DNA of 64,000 nucleotides, from assembly GCF_008330225.1 (NCBI RefSeq), contig NZ_CP042466.1, forward strand, positions 754,501 through 818,500. Reading direction: 5' to 3'. A model generated the notes under the pieces. It saw nothing but the letters and a program-made list of their open reading frames with translations. It was not told the DNA's origin and did no database searches. The translations under genes were made by a program, and so were the position numbers. This document shows, piece after piece, positions 17,247 to 25,140 of the stretch. The stretch is from Geobacter sp. FeAm09 (lineage in GTDB: Bacteria; Desulfobacterota; Desulfuromonadia; Geobacterales; Pseudopelobacteraceae). Position 1 is the stretch's first letter. Every line of letters starts with the position of its first letter.

Positions 17247-17636
17247 TTATGGAACAATGAAGTCGAATCGTTCATGGCAGGGGAGACAGAAATTCTCCGA
17301 CTTCTTGTGCTGGTGGTGGCACAGGTTGCAATCGCCTTCCGTACCGTAGTGGCGGTTCTCATGCGGGTTGCGCGGCTGGACGTTGGCCGTCTTCTGGGCC
17401 AGTTTTGCCGTCTCTCCGTGGCAGCTCACGCACGTTGCCATCGGCACCGCGCCGGGGGTCTTGGCTTTGCCGTGGCACTGGGCGCATTTGACGCCCTTTT
17501 GCGCATGCAGTTTGCCCAACTCGCCGTCTTTCGCCTTCGGCGCAGTCGCGGCAAAGGCCCCCGCCGTCAAAAGCCCCCCCAGAAGCACAACCAGTGAAAT
17601 GGCACACAAGAACGTTTGTATGGTTTTGTTCTTCAT
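17247..17636 (-). CDS. Small periplasmic tetrahaem cytochrome c
   Basis: A 129-residue protein with a signal peptide and four CxxCH haem sites (CAQCH 51, CVSCH 69, CNLCH 103, CLPCH 117), plus extra histidines for the second axial ligands. The spacing almost equals that of the cytochrome domain of the fused flavocytochrome in this window (48, 71, 103, 117). It is therefore probably the separate electron-donating subunit of the Tat-exported FAD reductase encoded upstream. The arrangement parallels the two-protein methacrylate and related periplasmic reductases of Geobacter and Shewanella relatives. Electrons would come from the quinone pool through an inner-membrane cytochrome not encoded here. 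Confidence 0.92.
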   Translation of the reverse strand: MKNKTIQTFLCAISLVVLLGGLLTAGAFAATAPKAKDGELGKLHAQKGVKCAQCHGKAKTPGAVPMATCVSCHGETAKLAQKTANVQPRNPHENRHYGTEGDCNLCHHQHKKSENFCLPCHERFDFIVP

Positions 17637-17718
17637 CTTTTCTCCTCTCGTAAATAGGTGACTTTAGTGGTGCCGGGAACGGCAGCAGCCGTTCCCGATC
17701 TTTCAGGATGCTTCCGGA

Positions 17719-19371
17719 CTACAGCTTCGCCACGTGCTTTCCGGTCAGGTAGCCGAAGGTGTAGCAACGCCCCAGGGAGAGCCCGAAGACGGTGAGCGGA
17801 TAGTCCACCCCGCCGTAGAAGCCGCCGCCCAGGTTGCCGATCACATACAGCCCCTTGATCGGCTTGCCGTCGGCATTGAGGGCCTGGTGGTCGTCGTTGA
17901 TCAGCATGCCGGAGCAGATCGTGGAGACGCGCACCCGGCGATGGATGCCGTAGAACGGGGCCTTCAGGACCGGGACCAGGCGGTCGGCGGGCTTGCCGAA
18001 ATCGCTGTCCTGGCCGGAGGCAACCACCTCGTTGTAGCGTTTGACCGTCGCAACGAACGTGGCCGGGTCGACTTCCAGCTTCTTGGCCAGCTCTTCCAGC
18101 GTGTCCGCCACGTGGGTGTTGATAAGCGACGGGAAGACCCCTTTCTTGGGGCCCGGAACGTCGGGCATGTAGTTCTTCAGCCCTTCGGGCGGAACCAGCT
18201 TGCCCGGCCAGGTCGCGGCCTGGGTCATGTAGTCCGAATCGAAGACCTGCGAGTAGTGGCCGGCGTTCTTTTCATCGCGCAGGTAGTTGTTGAGCAGCGA
18301 CATCTCCACGGTCTCGTTGACGAACCGTTTCCCCTGGCGGTCGACGGCCAGAAACGGCATGTCGCACATGGTGGCCGGACCGGCGTCGAAGTCGTGCAGC
18401 ATCTTGGTGTGGCCGATGGGCTCGATCACGCCGCCCGCCCAGTAGGCCATGGCAAAACCGTCGCCGGTGCGGTCCATCTGCTTGCGCCCGAAGTTCTTCA
18501 GGTCGGGGATGAAGTATTCGCACATGGCCTTGTTGTTCTGGTAGTCGCCGGTCGCCAGGATGACGCCCTTCTTGGCCAAAAACTTCGTGTATTTGCCGTC
18601 CCGCCCCTTGGCAATCACGCCGATCACTTCACCGGACTTGGTCTGGACCAACTGCACGGCCGGCATGTTGAAGAAAAACTTGACCCCGGCCTTCTCGGCG
18701 GTCTTGGCCAGGTGGCGCATGCCGTCGCCCGTGGTATAGGGCTTCGGACCGAAGAACGAGGTGACGTAATTCAGGGTGTAGCCGTTGACCTTGCGGATGG
18801 CAACCTGGGGGCCGCTTCCCTGGTCCACGACCGGCGAGCCGGCCTGTTTGGCGCGATCGATGACCCATTTGACCGCCTCCCCGGAGTTGTAGGCCCACTG
18901 CCTGATGAGCGACGGGCTGCAGCGGTGGGCGCTGTCGGCGATGAGCCGTGCCACCAGTGCCTCCACGCCGGCCTTGTCGCTCTTTGCCAGATCGATGCCG
19001 GAACCGGTATTGCCCTGGGAAATCGGCATGGGGTGCTTCTGGACCACCGCAACCTTCGCGCCGTTCTCGGCGGCGGAGAGCGCCGCCGGGACACCCGCGG
19101 CGCCCGCACCGACCACCACGACGTCGAACGTCACCGTATGCGCGATCTCCTTGTCCGTGATCGGCTTCGGCTTCGGCATGAAATTGAGCGTCGCGCCACC
19201 GTCCGAACTCTTGGCGAACTGCCCGCCTTTTTCCACCGCCGCCTCAGCATCCTTCGCGGCAAAACCGCCGAGACCCAGCAAGCCGGCGCCGGCGGCGCCC
19301 ATTGCCGTGCGGGACAGGAAGCTCCGCCGTGAGATGCCCTGTTCGAGCACATGCTTAGTGTACTGATCCAT
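17719..19371 (-). CDS. Tat-exported FAD-dependent reductase (flavocytochrome c flavin-subunit family)
   Basis: A 550-residue flavoprotein. The N-terminus has a twin-arginine signal (ISRRSFLSR, Arg15-Arg16, then a Gly/Ala/Leu-rich core). The FAD-binding motif VVVGAGAAGVPAALSA starts near residue 85, and the FAD_binding_2 fold ends with GNLGGGFYGGVDYPLTV. ATG start with GAGGAGA five bases upstream. In fumarate reductases the catalytic Arg lies in ELTTRDKAS; the equivalent stretch here is NETVEMSLLNNYLRD, and the substrate-binding NRLGGN is replaced. A different substrate is therefore expected: an unsaturated carboxylate such as an acrylate, methacrylate or cinnamate type is plausible but unproven. 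It is transcribed with a tetrahaem cytochrome and tatA from a consensus sigma-54 promoter. Confidence 0.88.
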   Translation of the reverse strand: MDQYTKHVLEQGISRRSFLSRTAMGAAGAGLLGLGGFAAKDAEAAVEKGGQFAKSSDGGATLNFMPKPKPITDKEIAHTVTFDVVVVGAGAAGVPAALSAAENGAKVAVVQKHPMPISQGNTGSGIDLAKSDKAGVEALVARLIADSAHRCSPSLIRQWAYNSGEAVKWVIDRAKQAGSPVVDQGSGPQVAIRKVNGYTLNYVTSFFGPKPYTTGDGMRHLAKTAEKAGVKFFFNMPAVQLVQTKSGEVIGVIAKGRDGKYTKFLAKKGVILATGDYQNNKAMCEYFIPDLKNFGRKQMDRTGDGFAMAYWAGGVIEPIGHTKMLHDFDAGPATMCDMPFLAVDRQGKRFVNETVEMSLLNNYLRDEKNAGHYSQVFDSDYMTQAATWPGKLVPPEGLKNYMPDVPGPKKGVFPSLINTHVADTLEELAKKLEVDPATFVATVKRYNEVVASGQDSDFGKPADRLVPVLKAPFYGIHRRVRVSTICSGMLINDDHQALNADGKPIKGLYVIGNLGGGFYGGVDYPLTVFGLSLGRCYTFGYLTGKHVAKL

Positions 19372-19525
19372 ACCACTCTCCTCGTTCGTTGTGTCGTGAG
19401 CCATTCCTCTTACCTCCTCTGAGTTGTCTTCAACCATCAAACTGCCCTCCTCACTCTGGTTATGCCGCTGCAAAACGGTAAACGGGCGCCCGCTTGTATT
19501 GCCGTAACGAGACAATTCCATGGTA

Positions 19526-19542
19526 GAGCAATGCGCGTGCCA
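19526..19542 (-). promoter_or_regulatory. Consensus sigma-54 promoter for the FAD-reductase operon
   Basis: On the minus strand the sequence is TGGCACGCGCATTGCTC. It matches TGGCACG-N4-TTGCW in every defined position, with exactly ten bases between the GG and GC. Transcription would start near 19515, giving a leader of about 145 bases before the flavoprotein ATG. Confidence 0.88.
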
Positions 19543-19614
19543 CTCGTAGTAACATGCTGATATTGATGGATTTGATAAAATTATTATTTTTTCATAAATA
19601 CTAAATAGATAATA

Positions 19615-19652
19615 TATTCCAAAAATGCTAATATATTAGCATTTTTGGAATA
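19615..19652. promoter_or_regulatory. 38-bp perfect palindrome, probable activator binding site
   Basis: Two 19-base arms (left arm TATTCCAAAAATGCTAATA) meet without a spacer. It is very AT-rich in a GC-rich region. It lies 73-110 bp upstream of the sigma-54 promoter, the usual distance for an enhancer-binding protein, and 58 bp before the divergent activator gene, so it could serve activation of the operon and autoregulation. Confidence 0.7.
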
Positions 19653-19709
19653 ATAAACGTGTAATGCACTGCAATGATTGAATTTAATAAAGCCAATGGG
19701 GTTGACAAA

Positions 19710-22700
19710 ATGTCACTGAACAAACTGTGGTTTGAGCTGGAGGAATGGGAGAAGGAAATCCTGCTGTACCTGGCCCAGGGCATTTCACCGGTCTCCATCG
19801 ACCTGCTCTGCATGTTGTCGGCGCGCTCCCCCGTGGAAATACTCACGGTGATGGACAAACTCAAAAAGAAAAAGGTCGTCTGCGAGAAAAAGGAATGTCC
19901 CAAGGGCACCTATTTCCTCTGTGAAAGCCAACTGGGGGAACAGATCCGGGAATACGTCCCGGAGGAGGCCATGCGGGAAGCCGTGTGCGCCATGATCAGG
20001 ACCTACCATCAATTTCTCGACGAGGGGCACGACAAGGACCTCGCCCTGGCGAAACTGTACCTGGAAAACGGCGAATGCCCACAAGGGCTGAGCTACGTAA
20101 GAAACGCCGCCGACTTCTTCCTCCAGACCGACCAGCCGGACAAGGCGCTGGCCTATTACGACTACCTGGTGCGCACCGTTGCCGCTGCCGGCCTGAACGC
20201 CGGCAATGCGGAGTTCTACCTGTCCGGCTTCATGGGGAAGATCGAAACCACGGGGCAATGGATCCCGGTGGACGAGATCGTCTCCCAGGTGTTCGAGGCC
20301 TGCGCGGTGGCCCGGCGTTACCGGCAGTGGCAGTTCCTGGCGCGGGCGCAGTTCGAGCTGATCTGGCGCCTGCTCCTGCAGGGCGACATCAAAAAGGCGG
20401 CCCACTATGTTTCCGCGACCATGAAGCTGGCCGAAAGATTGGCCGACAAGCGGATGGTCAAGATGGCGGCCATGTGGCAATGCGAGATCCACCGCTGGCG
20501 GGGCGAAGTGGCGGAGGGGGTCCGGCGCTACGAGGAGTCGGTGGAGAAGCTGGAGACCTTCGGGGACGACAAGCCGTCGCTGTGGGCCGGGGCGGCGCTG
20601 GGGCTGAGCTACGTCATCTCCGGGCGGGCGGCCCAGGGGTTGGGGATGATCGAGGCGGTGCGGCTCAAGACCAACCTGCTCAACATCATGTCCCGGCGGC
20701 TGGTGGTGTTCGTCGACCGGATGCTCATCGTATCGCTGCTCGAGATCCGCAGGCTCGACGAGGCGAAGGCCTACGTCGACGCCATGCTCACGCTGCCGGA
20801 CAGGCTGCTCGGCTTCTACATGCTGCGCGAACTCTGCCTCTACCGCGCCTACTTCCTGTGCGGCGAGGGCAAGTACCGGGAGGCGTTCGATTACCACGTA
20901 AAGGCCACGGAGTACATGCGCTACGGCGGCTTTGTCCAGCAGAAGTTCCCCTGGAGCTTCGAATACATGGACATTCTGGAAAAGCAGGGGTTCATCCATG
21001 GGGAGATGAATTACGACGGGGAGGTGGAGCGGGTCCTCAGGGGGCACGACATCTACATGAAGGGGGTCGGGCTGCGCTACCGGGCCCTGCGCAGCCTGGA
21101 GCGGCACGAGCCGTGTGAAAAGGTGTTGGCGGACCTGCACGGAAGCGAGAGCCTTCTGGAGCGGGCCGGCGCCGAGATCGAACTGGCCCGGACCCGGATC
21201 GCCCTGGGGCGCGCACACCTGAAAACGGGCGACGCCCAACACGCCCAGAGCTACCTGGAAAAGGCGTGGATGGTGTTCTCCAAGATCGACATAGAACTGT
21301 TCCCCAAGGAGTTGCTGGCGACCCTCCCCCTGGAGAAAAAAAATGAAATAGTGTTCAACAGGATCATCGCCATCAACAAGTCCCTGGGAAATATCAGGGA
21401 AAAGAGCACCTTCCTCAATCAGGTGATCAGTGCGGCGCTGGATTTCACCATGACCACCCGCGGGGCGCTTTTCAGCATAGGGAGGGACCGGGAACCGTGT
21501 GTCGTGGCCAGCAGAAATATGGATCCGCTGTTCTTCACGACAAGGCAATTCAAGCTTATCAAGAAAGTCGTGGCCCTGACCGCCCGGACGACAGCGGAGC
21601 GGATCGTGCCGGGGCCCGGCGCAACGGACGCCGTGGCAGAGGATGCCCTGGCGCAAAGCGGCACCACATCGTTCATCTGCATGCCGGCACGGCAGAACGA
21701 GGCCATGCAGGAATACCTGTACCTCGACAACAAATTCACCGAAGGTGCGTTCAGTACAAGCCAGCTTCTCTATCTGCGGCTTCTGTGCAGCCAGATGGCG
21801 GTGGGGCTGTCCAATATCGAGGCCTACGAGGCGATCCGGGAGACGAAAGACCGCTACCAGGACGAGGCGGTCTTCTACAAACGGGAGATGGGGATCGACA
21901 ACCCCATCGAGACCATCGTCGGCACCTCCACGGGGATCACCACGGTCAAGGAGGCGATCCGCCAAGCCGCACCCACGGATATCTCGGTGCTGGTCATGGG
22001 GGAAACCGGCGTGGGCAAGGAGTTGGTGGCCAAGGCCATCCACAACCTGAGCAACCGCAAGGACGGCCCCTTCATCCCGGTCAACCTGGCGGCCATCCCG
22101 TCCGAGCTCTTCGTCAGCGAGCTCTTCGGCCACGAGAAGGGGGCCTTCACCGGGGCCGGGGACCTGTACAAAGGGCGCTTCGAACTGGCCCACGGCGGGA
22201 CCATCTTCCTGGACGAGATCGGCGACCTGCCGCTGCACGTCCAGGTGAGGCTGCTGCGCGTCCTCCAGGAGGGGAGCTTCGAGCGGCTCGGGAGCTCGAA
22301 AGCGATCCGTTCCGACTTCCGGGTGGTGGCGGCCACCAACAAGGACCTGGCGCGGGAGGTGGAAAAGGGGACGTTCCGCCAGGACCTGTACTACCGGCTG
22401 AACGTCTTTCCGATCCAGGTGCCGCCGCTGCGCGAGAGGCTGGAGGACATCCGCCCCCTGGCCCAGCATTTCCTTGTGGTATCGAGCCAGAAGATGCGCA
22501 AGAAGCTGCAGCACATCCCCGCCGACGAGCTGCGCAAGCTGATGAATTACAACTGGCCGGGCAATGTTCGGGAGTTGAAGCACACGGTGGAGCGGGCGGT
22601 CGTCCAGTTTACCAGCGGCAGGATAAGCTTTACGGGGGTTGAGAATGCCCCGGCGGACGCCCTGCCGGAGGGGGGCTCCTTCTGGGCGCCCTTGGCCGAC

Positions 22701-22844
22701 ATGGAGCGGGAGTATATCGAAAAGGTGCTGAACGCCACGCGCTGGCGGGTCAACGGCCCCAAAGGCGCGGCGCTCATCCTCGGACTGAAGCCGGTGACGC
22801 TGTTTGCCCGCATGAAAAAGCTGGGGATCAGCCGGAATAAATAG
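19710..22844 (+). CDS. Large sigma-54 activator with TPR-like and GAF sensory regions
   Basis: A 1044-residue protein. About residues 1-560 form a helical, TPR-like region preceded by a winged-helix-like N-terminus (VSIDLLCMLSARSPVEILTV). A GAF-like domain follows (STFLNQVISAALDFT to near residue 720), then the AAA+ activator domain with GETGVGKE, GAFTGAG and GGTIFLDEIGDL, and a C-terminal Fis-type helix-turn-helix (GAALILGLKPVTLFARMKK). There is no receiver domain, so it probably senses a ligand directly. The start at 19710 has GGGG seven bases upstream; an ATG at 19674 is possible. It is divergent from the FAD-reductase operon with its sigma-54 promoter and is almost certainly that operon's activator. 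Confidence 0.93.
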   Translation: MSLNKLWFELEEWEKEILLYLAQGISPVSIDLLCMLSARSPVEILTVMDKLKKKKVVCEKKECPKGTYFLCESQLGEQIREYVPEEAMREAVCAMIRTYHQFLDEGHDKDLALAKLYLENGECPQGLSYVRNAADFFLQTDQPDKALAYYDYLVRTVAAAGLNAGNAEFYLSGFMGKIETTGQWIPVDEIVSQVFEACAVARRYRQWQFLARAQFELIWRLLLQGDIKKAAHYVSATMKLAERLADKRMVKMAAMWQCEIHRWRGEVAEGVRRYEESVEKLETFGDDKPSLWAGAALGLSYVISGRAAQGLGMIEAVRLKTNLLNIMSRRLVVFVDRMLIVSLLEIRRLDEAKAYVDAMLTLPDRLLGFYMLRELCLYRAYFLCGEGKYREAFDYHVKATEYMRYGGFVQQKFPWSFEYMDILEKQGFIHGEMNYDGEVERVLRGHDIYMKGVGLRYRALRSLERHEPCEKVLADLHGSESLLERAGAEIELARTRIALGRAHLKTGDAQHAQSYLEKAWMVFSKIDIELFPKELLATLPLEKKNEIVFNRIIAINKSLGNIREKSTFLNQVISAALDFTMTTRGALFSIGRDREPCVVASRNMDPLFFTTRQFKLIKKVVALTARTTAERIVPGPGATDAVAEDALAQSGTTSFICMPARQNEAMQEYLYLDNKFTEGAFSTSQLLYLRLLCSQMAVGLSNIEAYEAIRETKDRYQDEAVFYKREMGIDNPIETIVGTSTGITTVKEAIRQAAPTDISVLVMGETGVGKELVAKAIHNLSNRKDGPFIPVNLAAIPSELFVSELFGHEKGAFTGAGDLYKGRFELAHGGTIFLDEIGDLPLHVQVRLLRVLQEGSFERLGSSKAIRSDFRVVAATNKDLAREVEKGTFRQDLYYRLNVFPIQVPPLRERLEDIRPLAQHFLVVSSQKMRKKLQHIPADELRKLMNYNWPGNVRELKHTVERAVVQFTSGRISFTGVENAPADALPEGGSFWAPLADMEREYIEKVLNATRWRVNGPKGAALILGLKPVTLFARMKKLGISRNK

Positions 22845-22899
22845 AGCGGCCTTGGCGTATGCTCCTCGCCGGTTTTATGGAGGGAACGCCAGAATAGAA

Positions 22900-22928
22900 T
22901 TGACAAGCCTCTCCGGACCTGATAGAAA
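22900..22928 (+). promoter_or_regulatory. Sigma-70-type promoter upstream of the tandem riboswitches
   Basis: TTGACA (22900-22905), 17 bases, TAGAAA (22923-22928). The start would fall near 22935, about 18 bases before the first aptamer. No promoter-like sequence was found between the two aptamers, so one transcript should carry both. Confidence 0.55.
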
Positions 22929-22952
22929 AGCCGAAAATTTTTCAGGGATAGA

Positions 22953-23032
22953 CGACAATACTCAACCATCCGCAAGGATGGGGCGGAAAGCCTATAGGGT
23001 CTCACCGAGACAGCCGGGTTGCCGAAATATCA
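22953..23032 (+). promoter_or_regulatory. GEMM-I riboswitch, probable cGAMP subtype, copy 2 (first of tandem pair)
   Basis: Same architecture as copies 1 and 3, differing from them at three of 80 positions: GACAA for GATAA at the base of P1, a GCAA instead of GCGA tetraloop, and CTATAG for CTACAG. All three changes keep the structure. The A at the G20-equivalent position is retained, so cGAMP preference is predicted. Confidence 0.88.
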
Positions 23033-23060
23033 CGTGATATGCGGCAATCCGGCTTTTTTT
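23013..23060 (+). terminator. Terminator of riboswitch copy 2
   Basis: GCCGGGTTGCCG from the aptamer's 3' strand pairs with CGGCAATCCGGC (one G-T pair), followed by seven T. This is mutually exclusive with the folded aptamer, so ligand should relieve termination. Confidence 0.8.
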
Positions 23061-23107
23061 GTGCCGCACCGCGCTGCCCGCCGACGGCAGTACAACCAGG
23101 TGGTACA

Positions 23108-23187
23108 CGATAATACTCAACCATCCGCGAGGATGGGGCGGAAAGCCTACAGGGTCTCACCGAGACAGCCGGGTTGCCGAAATATCA
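23108..23187 (+). promoter_or_regulatory. GEMM-I riboswitch, probable cGAMP subtype, copy 3 (second of tandem pair)
   Basis: Identical over 80 bases to copy 1 at 8162-8241, fifteen kilobases away. It starts 48 bases after the T tract of the first unit. Being downstream of another complete riboswitch-terminator unit, it forms a serial gate on the same transcript. Confidence 0.88.
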
Positions 23188-23216
23188 CGCCAGATATGCG
23201 GTAATCCGGCTTTTTT
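23168..23216 (+). terminator. Terminator of riboswitch copy 3
   Basis: GCCGGGTTGCCG pairs with CGGTAATCCGGC (two G-T pairs), followed by six T. The stem is weaker than that of copy 2, suggesting the two gates differ in tightness. Confidence 0.75.
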
Positions 23217-23309
23217 GCGCCCGGACCCGAAATGTGCGGGGACAATCCCGGTTGGAGGATCTGTCGCCGGTACACCCTACAGACCAGTGAGAAAGGTAGT
23301 GCATCGCCC

Positions 23310-24632
23310 ATGCGTCCAGTCGTCGCCCAGTCGCCCTTCTTGTCCAATTGTTTTCGCCTTGCGGCGCTTTGGGTCTTCATCGCGGCTCTCCAGGGGTGCG
23401 CCGCGGTAAAAGGTGCCCAGGAAAATTCCTGGCTTGCTTCGGGCCCGGTTGAAAAGGAGGTCGAACGAAACCGATTCCCGGTTGCCAAAGGAGACGACGT
23501 CATCGGCCGGCTGGCTGCCGTCAGGCTTGAAAAGGGGGATACGCTGCCGGATGTCGCCCGGCACTTTGGCCTGGGGATCAACGCCATCAGCGCCGCCAAT
23601 CCCGGGGTGGACGTATGGGCGCCCGAGGTCGGAAAACGTATCGTCCTGCCCCTGAGCTTCATCCTGCCGAACGCTTCGAGAAAAGGCATCGTGGTCAATC
23701 TGGCCGCCATGAGGCTCTTTCACTATACCGGGGAGGGCACATCGCCGGTGGTGACGACCTATCCGGTCGGGGTGGGGACCAAAGAGCGGCCCACGCCCCA
23801 AGGCCAGATGCGCGTGGAGCGCAAGGCGGCCCGGCCGACCTGGCATGTGCCCGCTTCCATTGCGGCGGATCACCGGAAGAAGGGGGATATCCTGCCCGCG
23901 GCAGTGCCGCCGGGGCCGCAGAACCCCCTGGGGGAATACGCGCTCTATCTGAGTAAAGCGGGCTATCTGATCCACGGCACCAACAAGCCGGCCAGTATCG
24001 GCCTGAAAGCGACCAACGGCTGCATGCGGCTCTACCCGGAAAACATCAAGGCGCTCTTCGGCGATACCCCGGTCGCCACGCCGGTCGCCATCGTCAATCA
24101 GCCCTACCTCATCGGCCAACGCGATGGCGTGCTGTACCTGGAAGCCCATACGCCCCTGGAAGACTCGGGCGCCGGCGAGTTGCAGAAAGTGTACGAGCGG
24201 TTGAAAATCATCGAAAAGAAGTCAGGGCGCACGCTCGACTGGGAAAAGATCAGGCAGGTTCAGACCGAAGCCCGGGGGATTCCCGTCCCCATCTTCGAAA
24301 TGGGCCCGGGGAGCGGGGGAGGGCTGCCAAAAACCGTGGAGGTGGAGCATCCGGCCACCCTGTACGGCAAACCGGAACAGCCTGAACTGAACATGGCGGC
24401 GTGGTATGTGCTGGCTGCCGATGTGCATGACGAGATCGACGCCCGGAGAATCGCCGCCATCATCAACCACCAGGGGCCGCCGATCCCGGCGCAGGTGCTG
24501 CCAAAGAGCAAGAGCTACCGGGTTATCGCCGGCCCTTTCGGCACTGTTGGCGAGGCCAGGGAGGCGACCAGGCGCCTGAAAATGGATTTGGATATGGACG
24601 GTATCGTGATTGAACCGGTCGGGACGCTGTGA
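23310..24632 (+). CDS. L,D-transpeptidase lipoprotein with LysM and SPOR-like regions
   Basis: A 440-residue protein. An N-terminal signal sequence with a lipobox (ALQGC) is followed by a LysM domain (RLEKGDTLPDVARHFGLGI, SAANPG). A YkuD L,D-transpeptidase domain comes next with the His and Cys motifs IHGTNKPASIGLK and TNGCMRLY, and then a C-terminal SPOR-like repeat (YRVIAGPFGTVGEAREA). It should form or exchange peptide cross-links, or attach lipoproteins to peptidoglycan, in the periplasm. The ATG has only a distant AAAGG; other starts are possible. Two serial riboswitches precede it and a Braun-type lipoprotein gene follows 81 bases later, a probable enzyme-substrate pair. Confidence 0.9.
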   Translation: MRPVVAQSPFLSNCFRLAALWVFIAALQGCAAVKGAQENSWLASGPVEKEVERNRFPVAKGDDVIGRLAAVRLEKGDTLPDVARHFGLGINAISAANPGVDVWAPEVGKRIVLPLSFILPNASRKGIVVNLAAMRLFHYTGEGTSPVVTTYPVGVGTKERPTPQGQMRVERKAARPTWHVPASIAADHRKKGDILPAAVPPGPQNPLGEYALYLSKAGYLIHGTNKPASIGLKATNGCMRLYPENIKALFGDTPVATPVAIVNQPYLIGQRDGVLYLEAHTPLEDSGAGELQKVYERLKIIEKKSGRTLDWEKIRQVQTEARGIPVPIFEMGPGSGGGLPKTVEVEHPATLYGKPEQPELNMAAWYVLAADVHDEIDARRIAAIINHQGPPIPAQVLPKSKSYRVIAGPFGTVGEAREATRRLKMDLDMDGIVIEPVGTL

Positions 24633-24713
24633 ACCGGGTTTATGAAGCAGGGCCTTATTTGGACAGGCACCTGTTGAAACAGGGCAAACCAACAAAAAAG
24701 GAGGCAGTCGGAG

Positions 24714-25016
24714 ATGAAAAAAAGTATGGTACTGGTAGCAATGATGTTGTTCCCCGCCATGACGCTGACGAGTTGTGCAACAACCGGTGACCTGGAGAAA
24801 ATGCAGGCACAGCAGAAACTGATCGATGCGAAGGCCGATCAGGCATTGCAGGATGCGCAGGCTGCCAAGGCGGCGGCCGATGCGGCCAAGTTGAAGGCGG
24901 ATGTTGCCACGGCCCGCGCCGAAGAAGCGACCAAGGAGGCAGAGGCGCGGGAAAAGATCGCCGATGAAAAGGCGAAAAAAGCCGATGCGGTTTTCCAGAG
25001 GTCCATGAAGAAATAG
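24714..25016 (+). CDS. Braun-type (Lpp/OprI-like) alanine-rich lipoprotein
   Basis: A 100-residue lipoprotein with lipobox MTLTSCATTG, followed by an uninterrupted alanine-rich coiled coil with heptad spacing (QALQDAQAAKAAADAAKLK) and a C-terminal Lys-Lys. Lpp family members end in the lysine that L,D-transpeptidases join to peptidoglycan. With such an enzyme encoded just upstream and another just downstream, this protein is probably covalently wall-linked and tethers the outer membrane. AAAAGGAGG precedes the ATG. It shares the riboswitch-controlled transcript and is followed by a terminator. Confidence 0.85.
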   Translation: MKKSMVLVAMMLFPAMTLTSCATTGDLEKMQAQQKLIDAKADQALQDAQAAKAAADAAKLKADVATARAEEATKEAEAREKIADEKAKKADAVFQRSMKK

Positions 25017-25042
25017 GTCGATTCCTGATGACTGCTGAGGAT

Positions 25043-25080
25043 AATGAAATGGCAGGGTCTCACACCCCTGCCGTTTCATT
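25043..25080 (+). terminator. Hairpin terminator after the Braun-type lipoprotein gene
   Basis: A 15-bp stem (AATGAAATGGCAGGG with CCCTGCCGTTTCATT, one G-T pair). The T tract is only moderate, so some read-through to the next gene is possible. Confidence 0.7.
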
Positions 25081-25140
25081 ATTCGCCACGTACGCTAGCG
25101 GAGCACGATGGTCCCGGTGCATCCGCCAGGAGGTGAGGAG

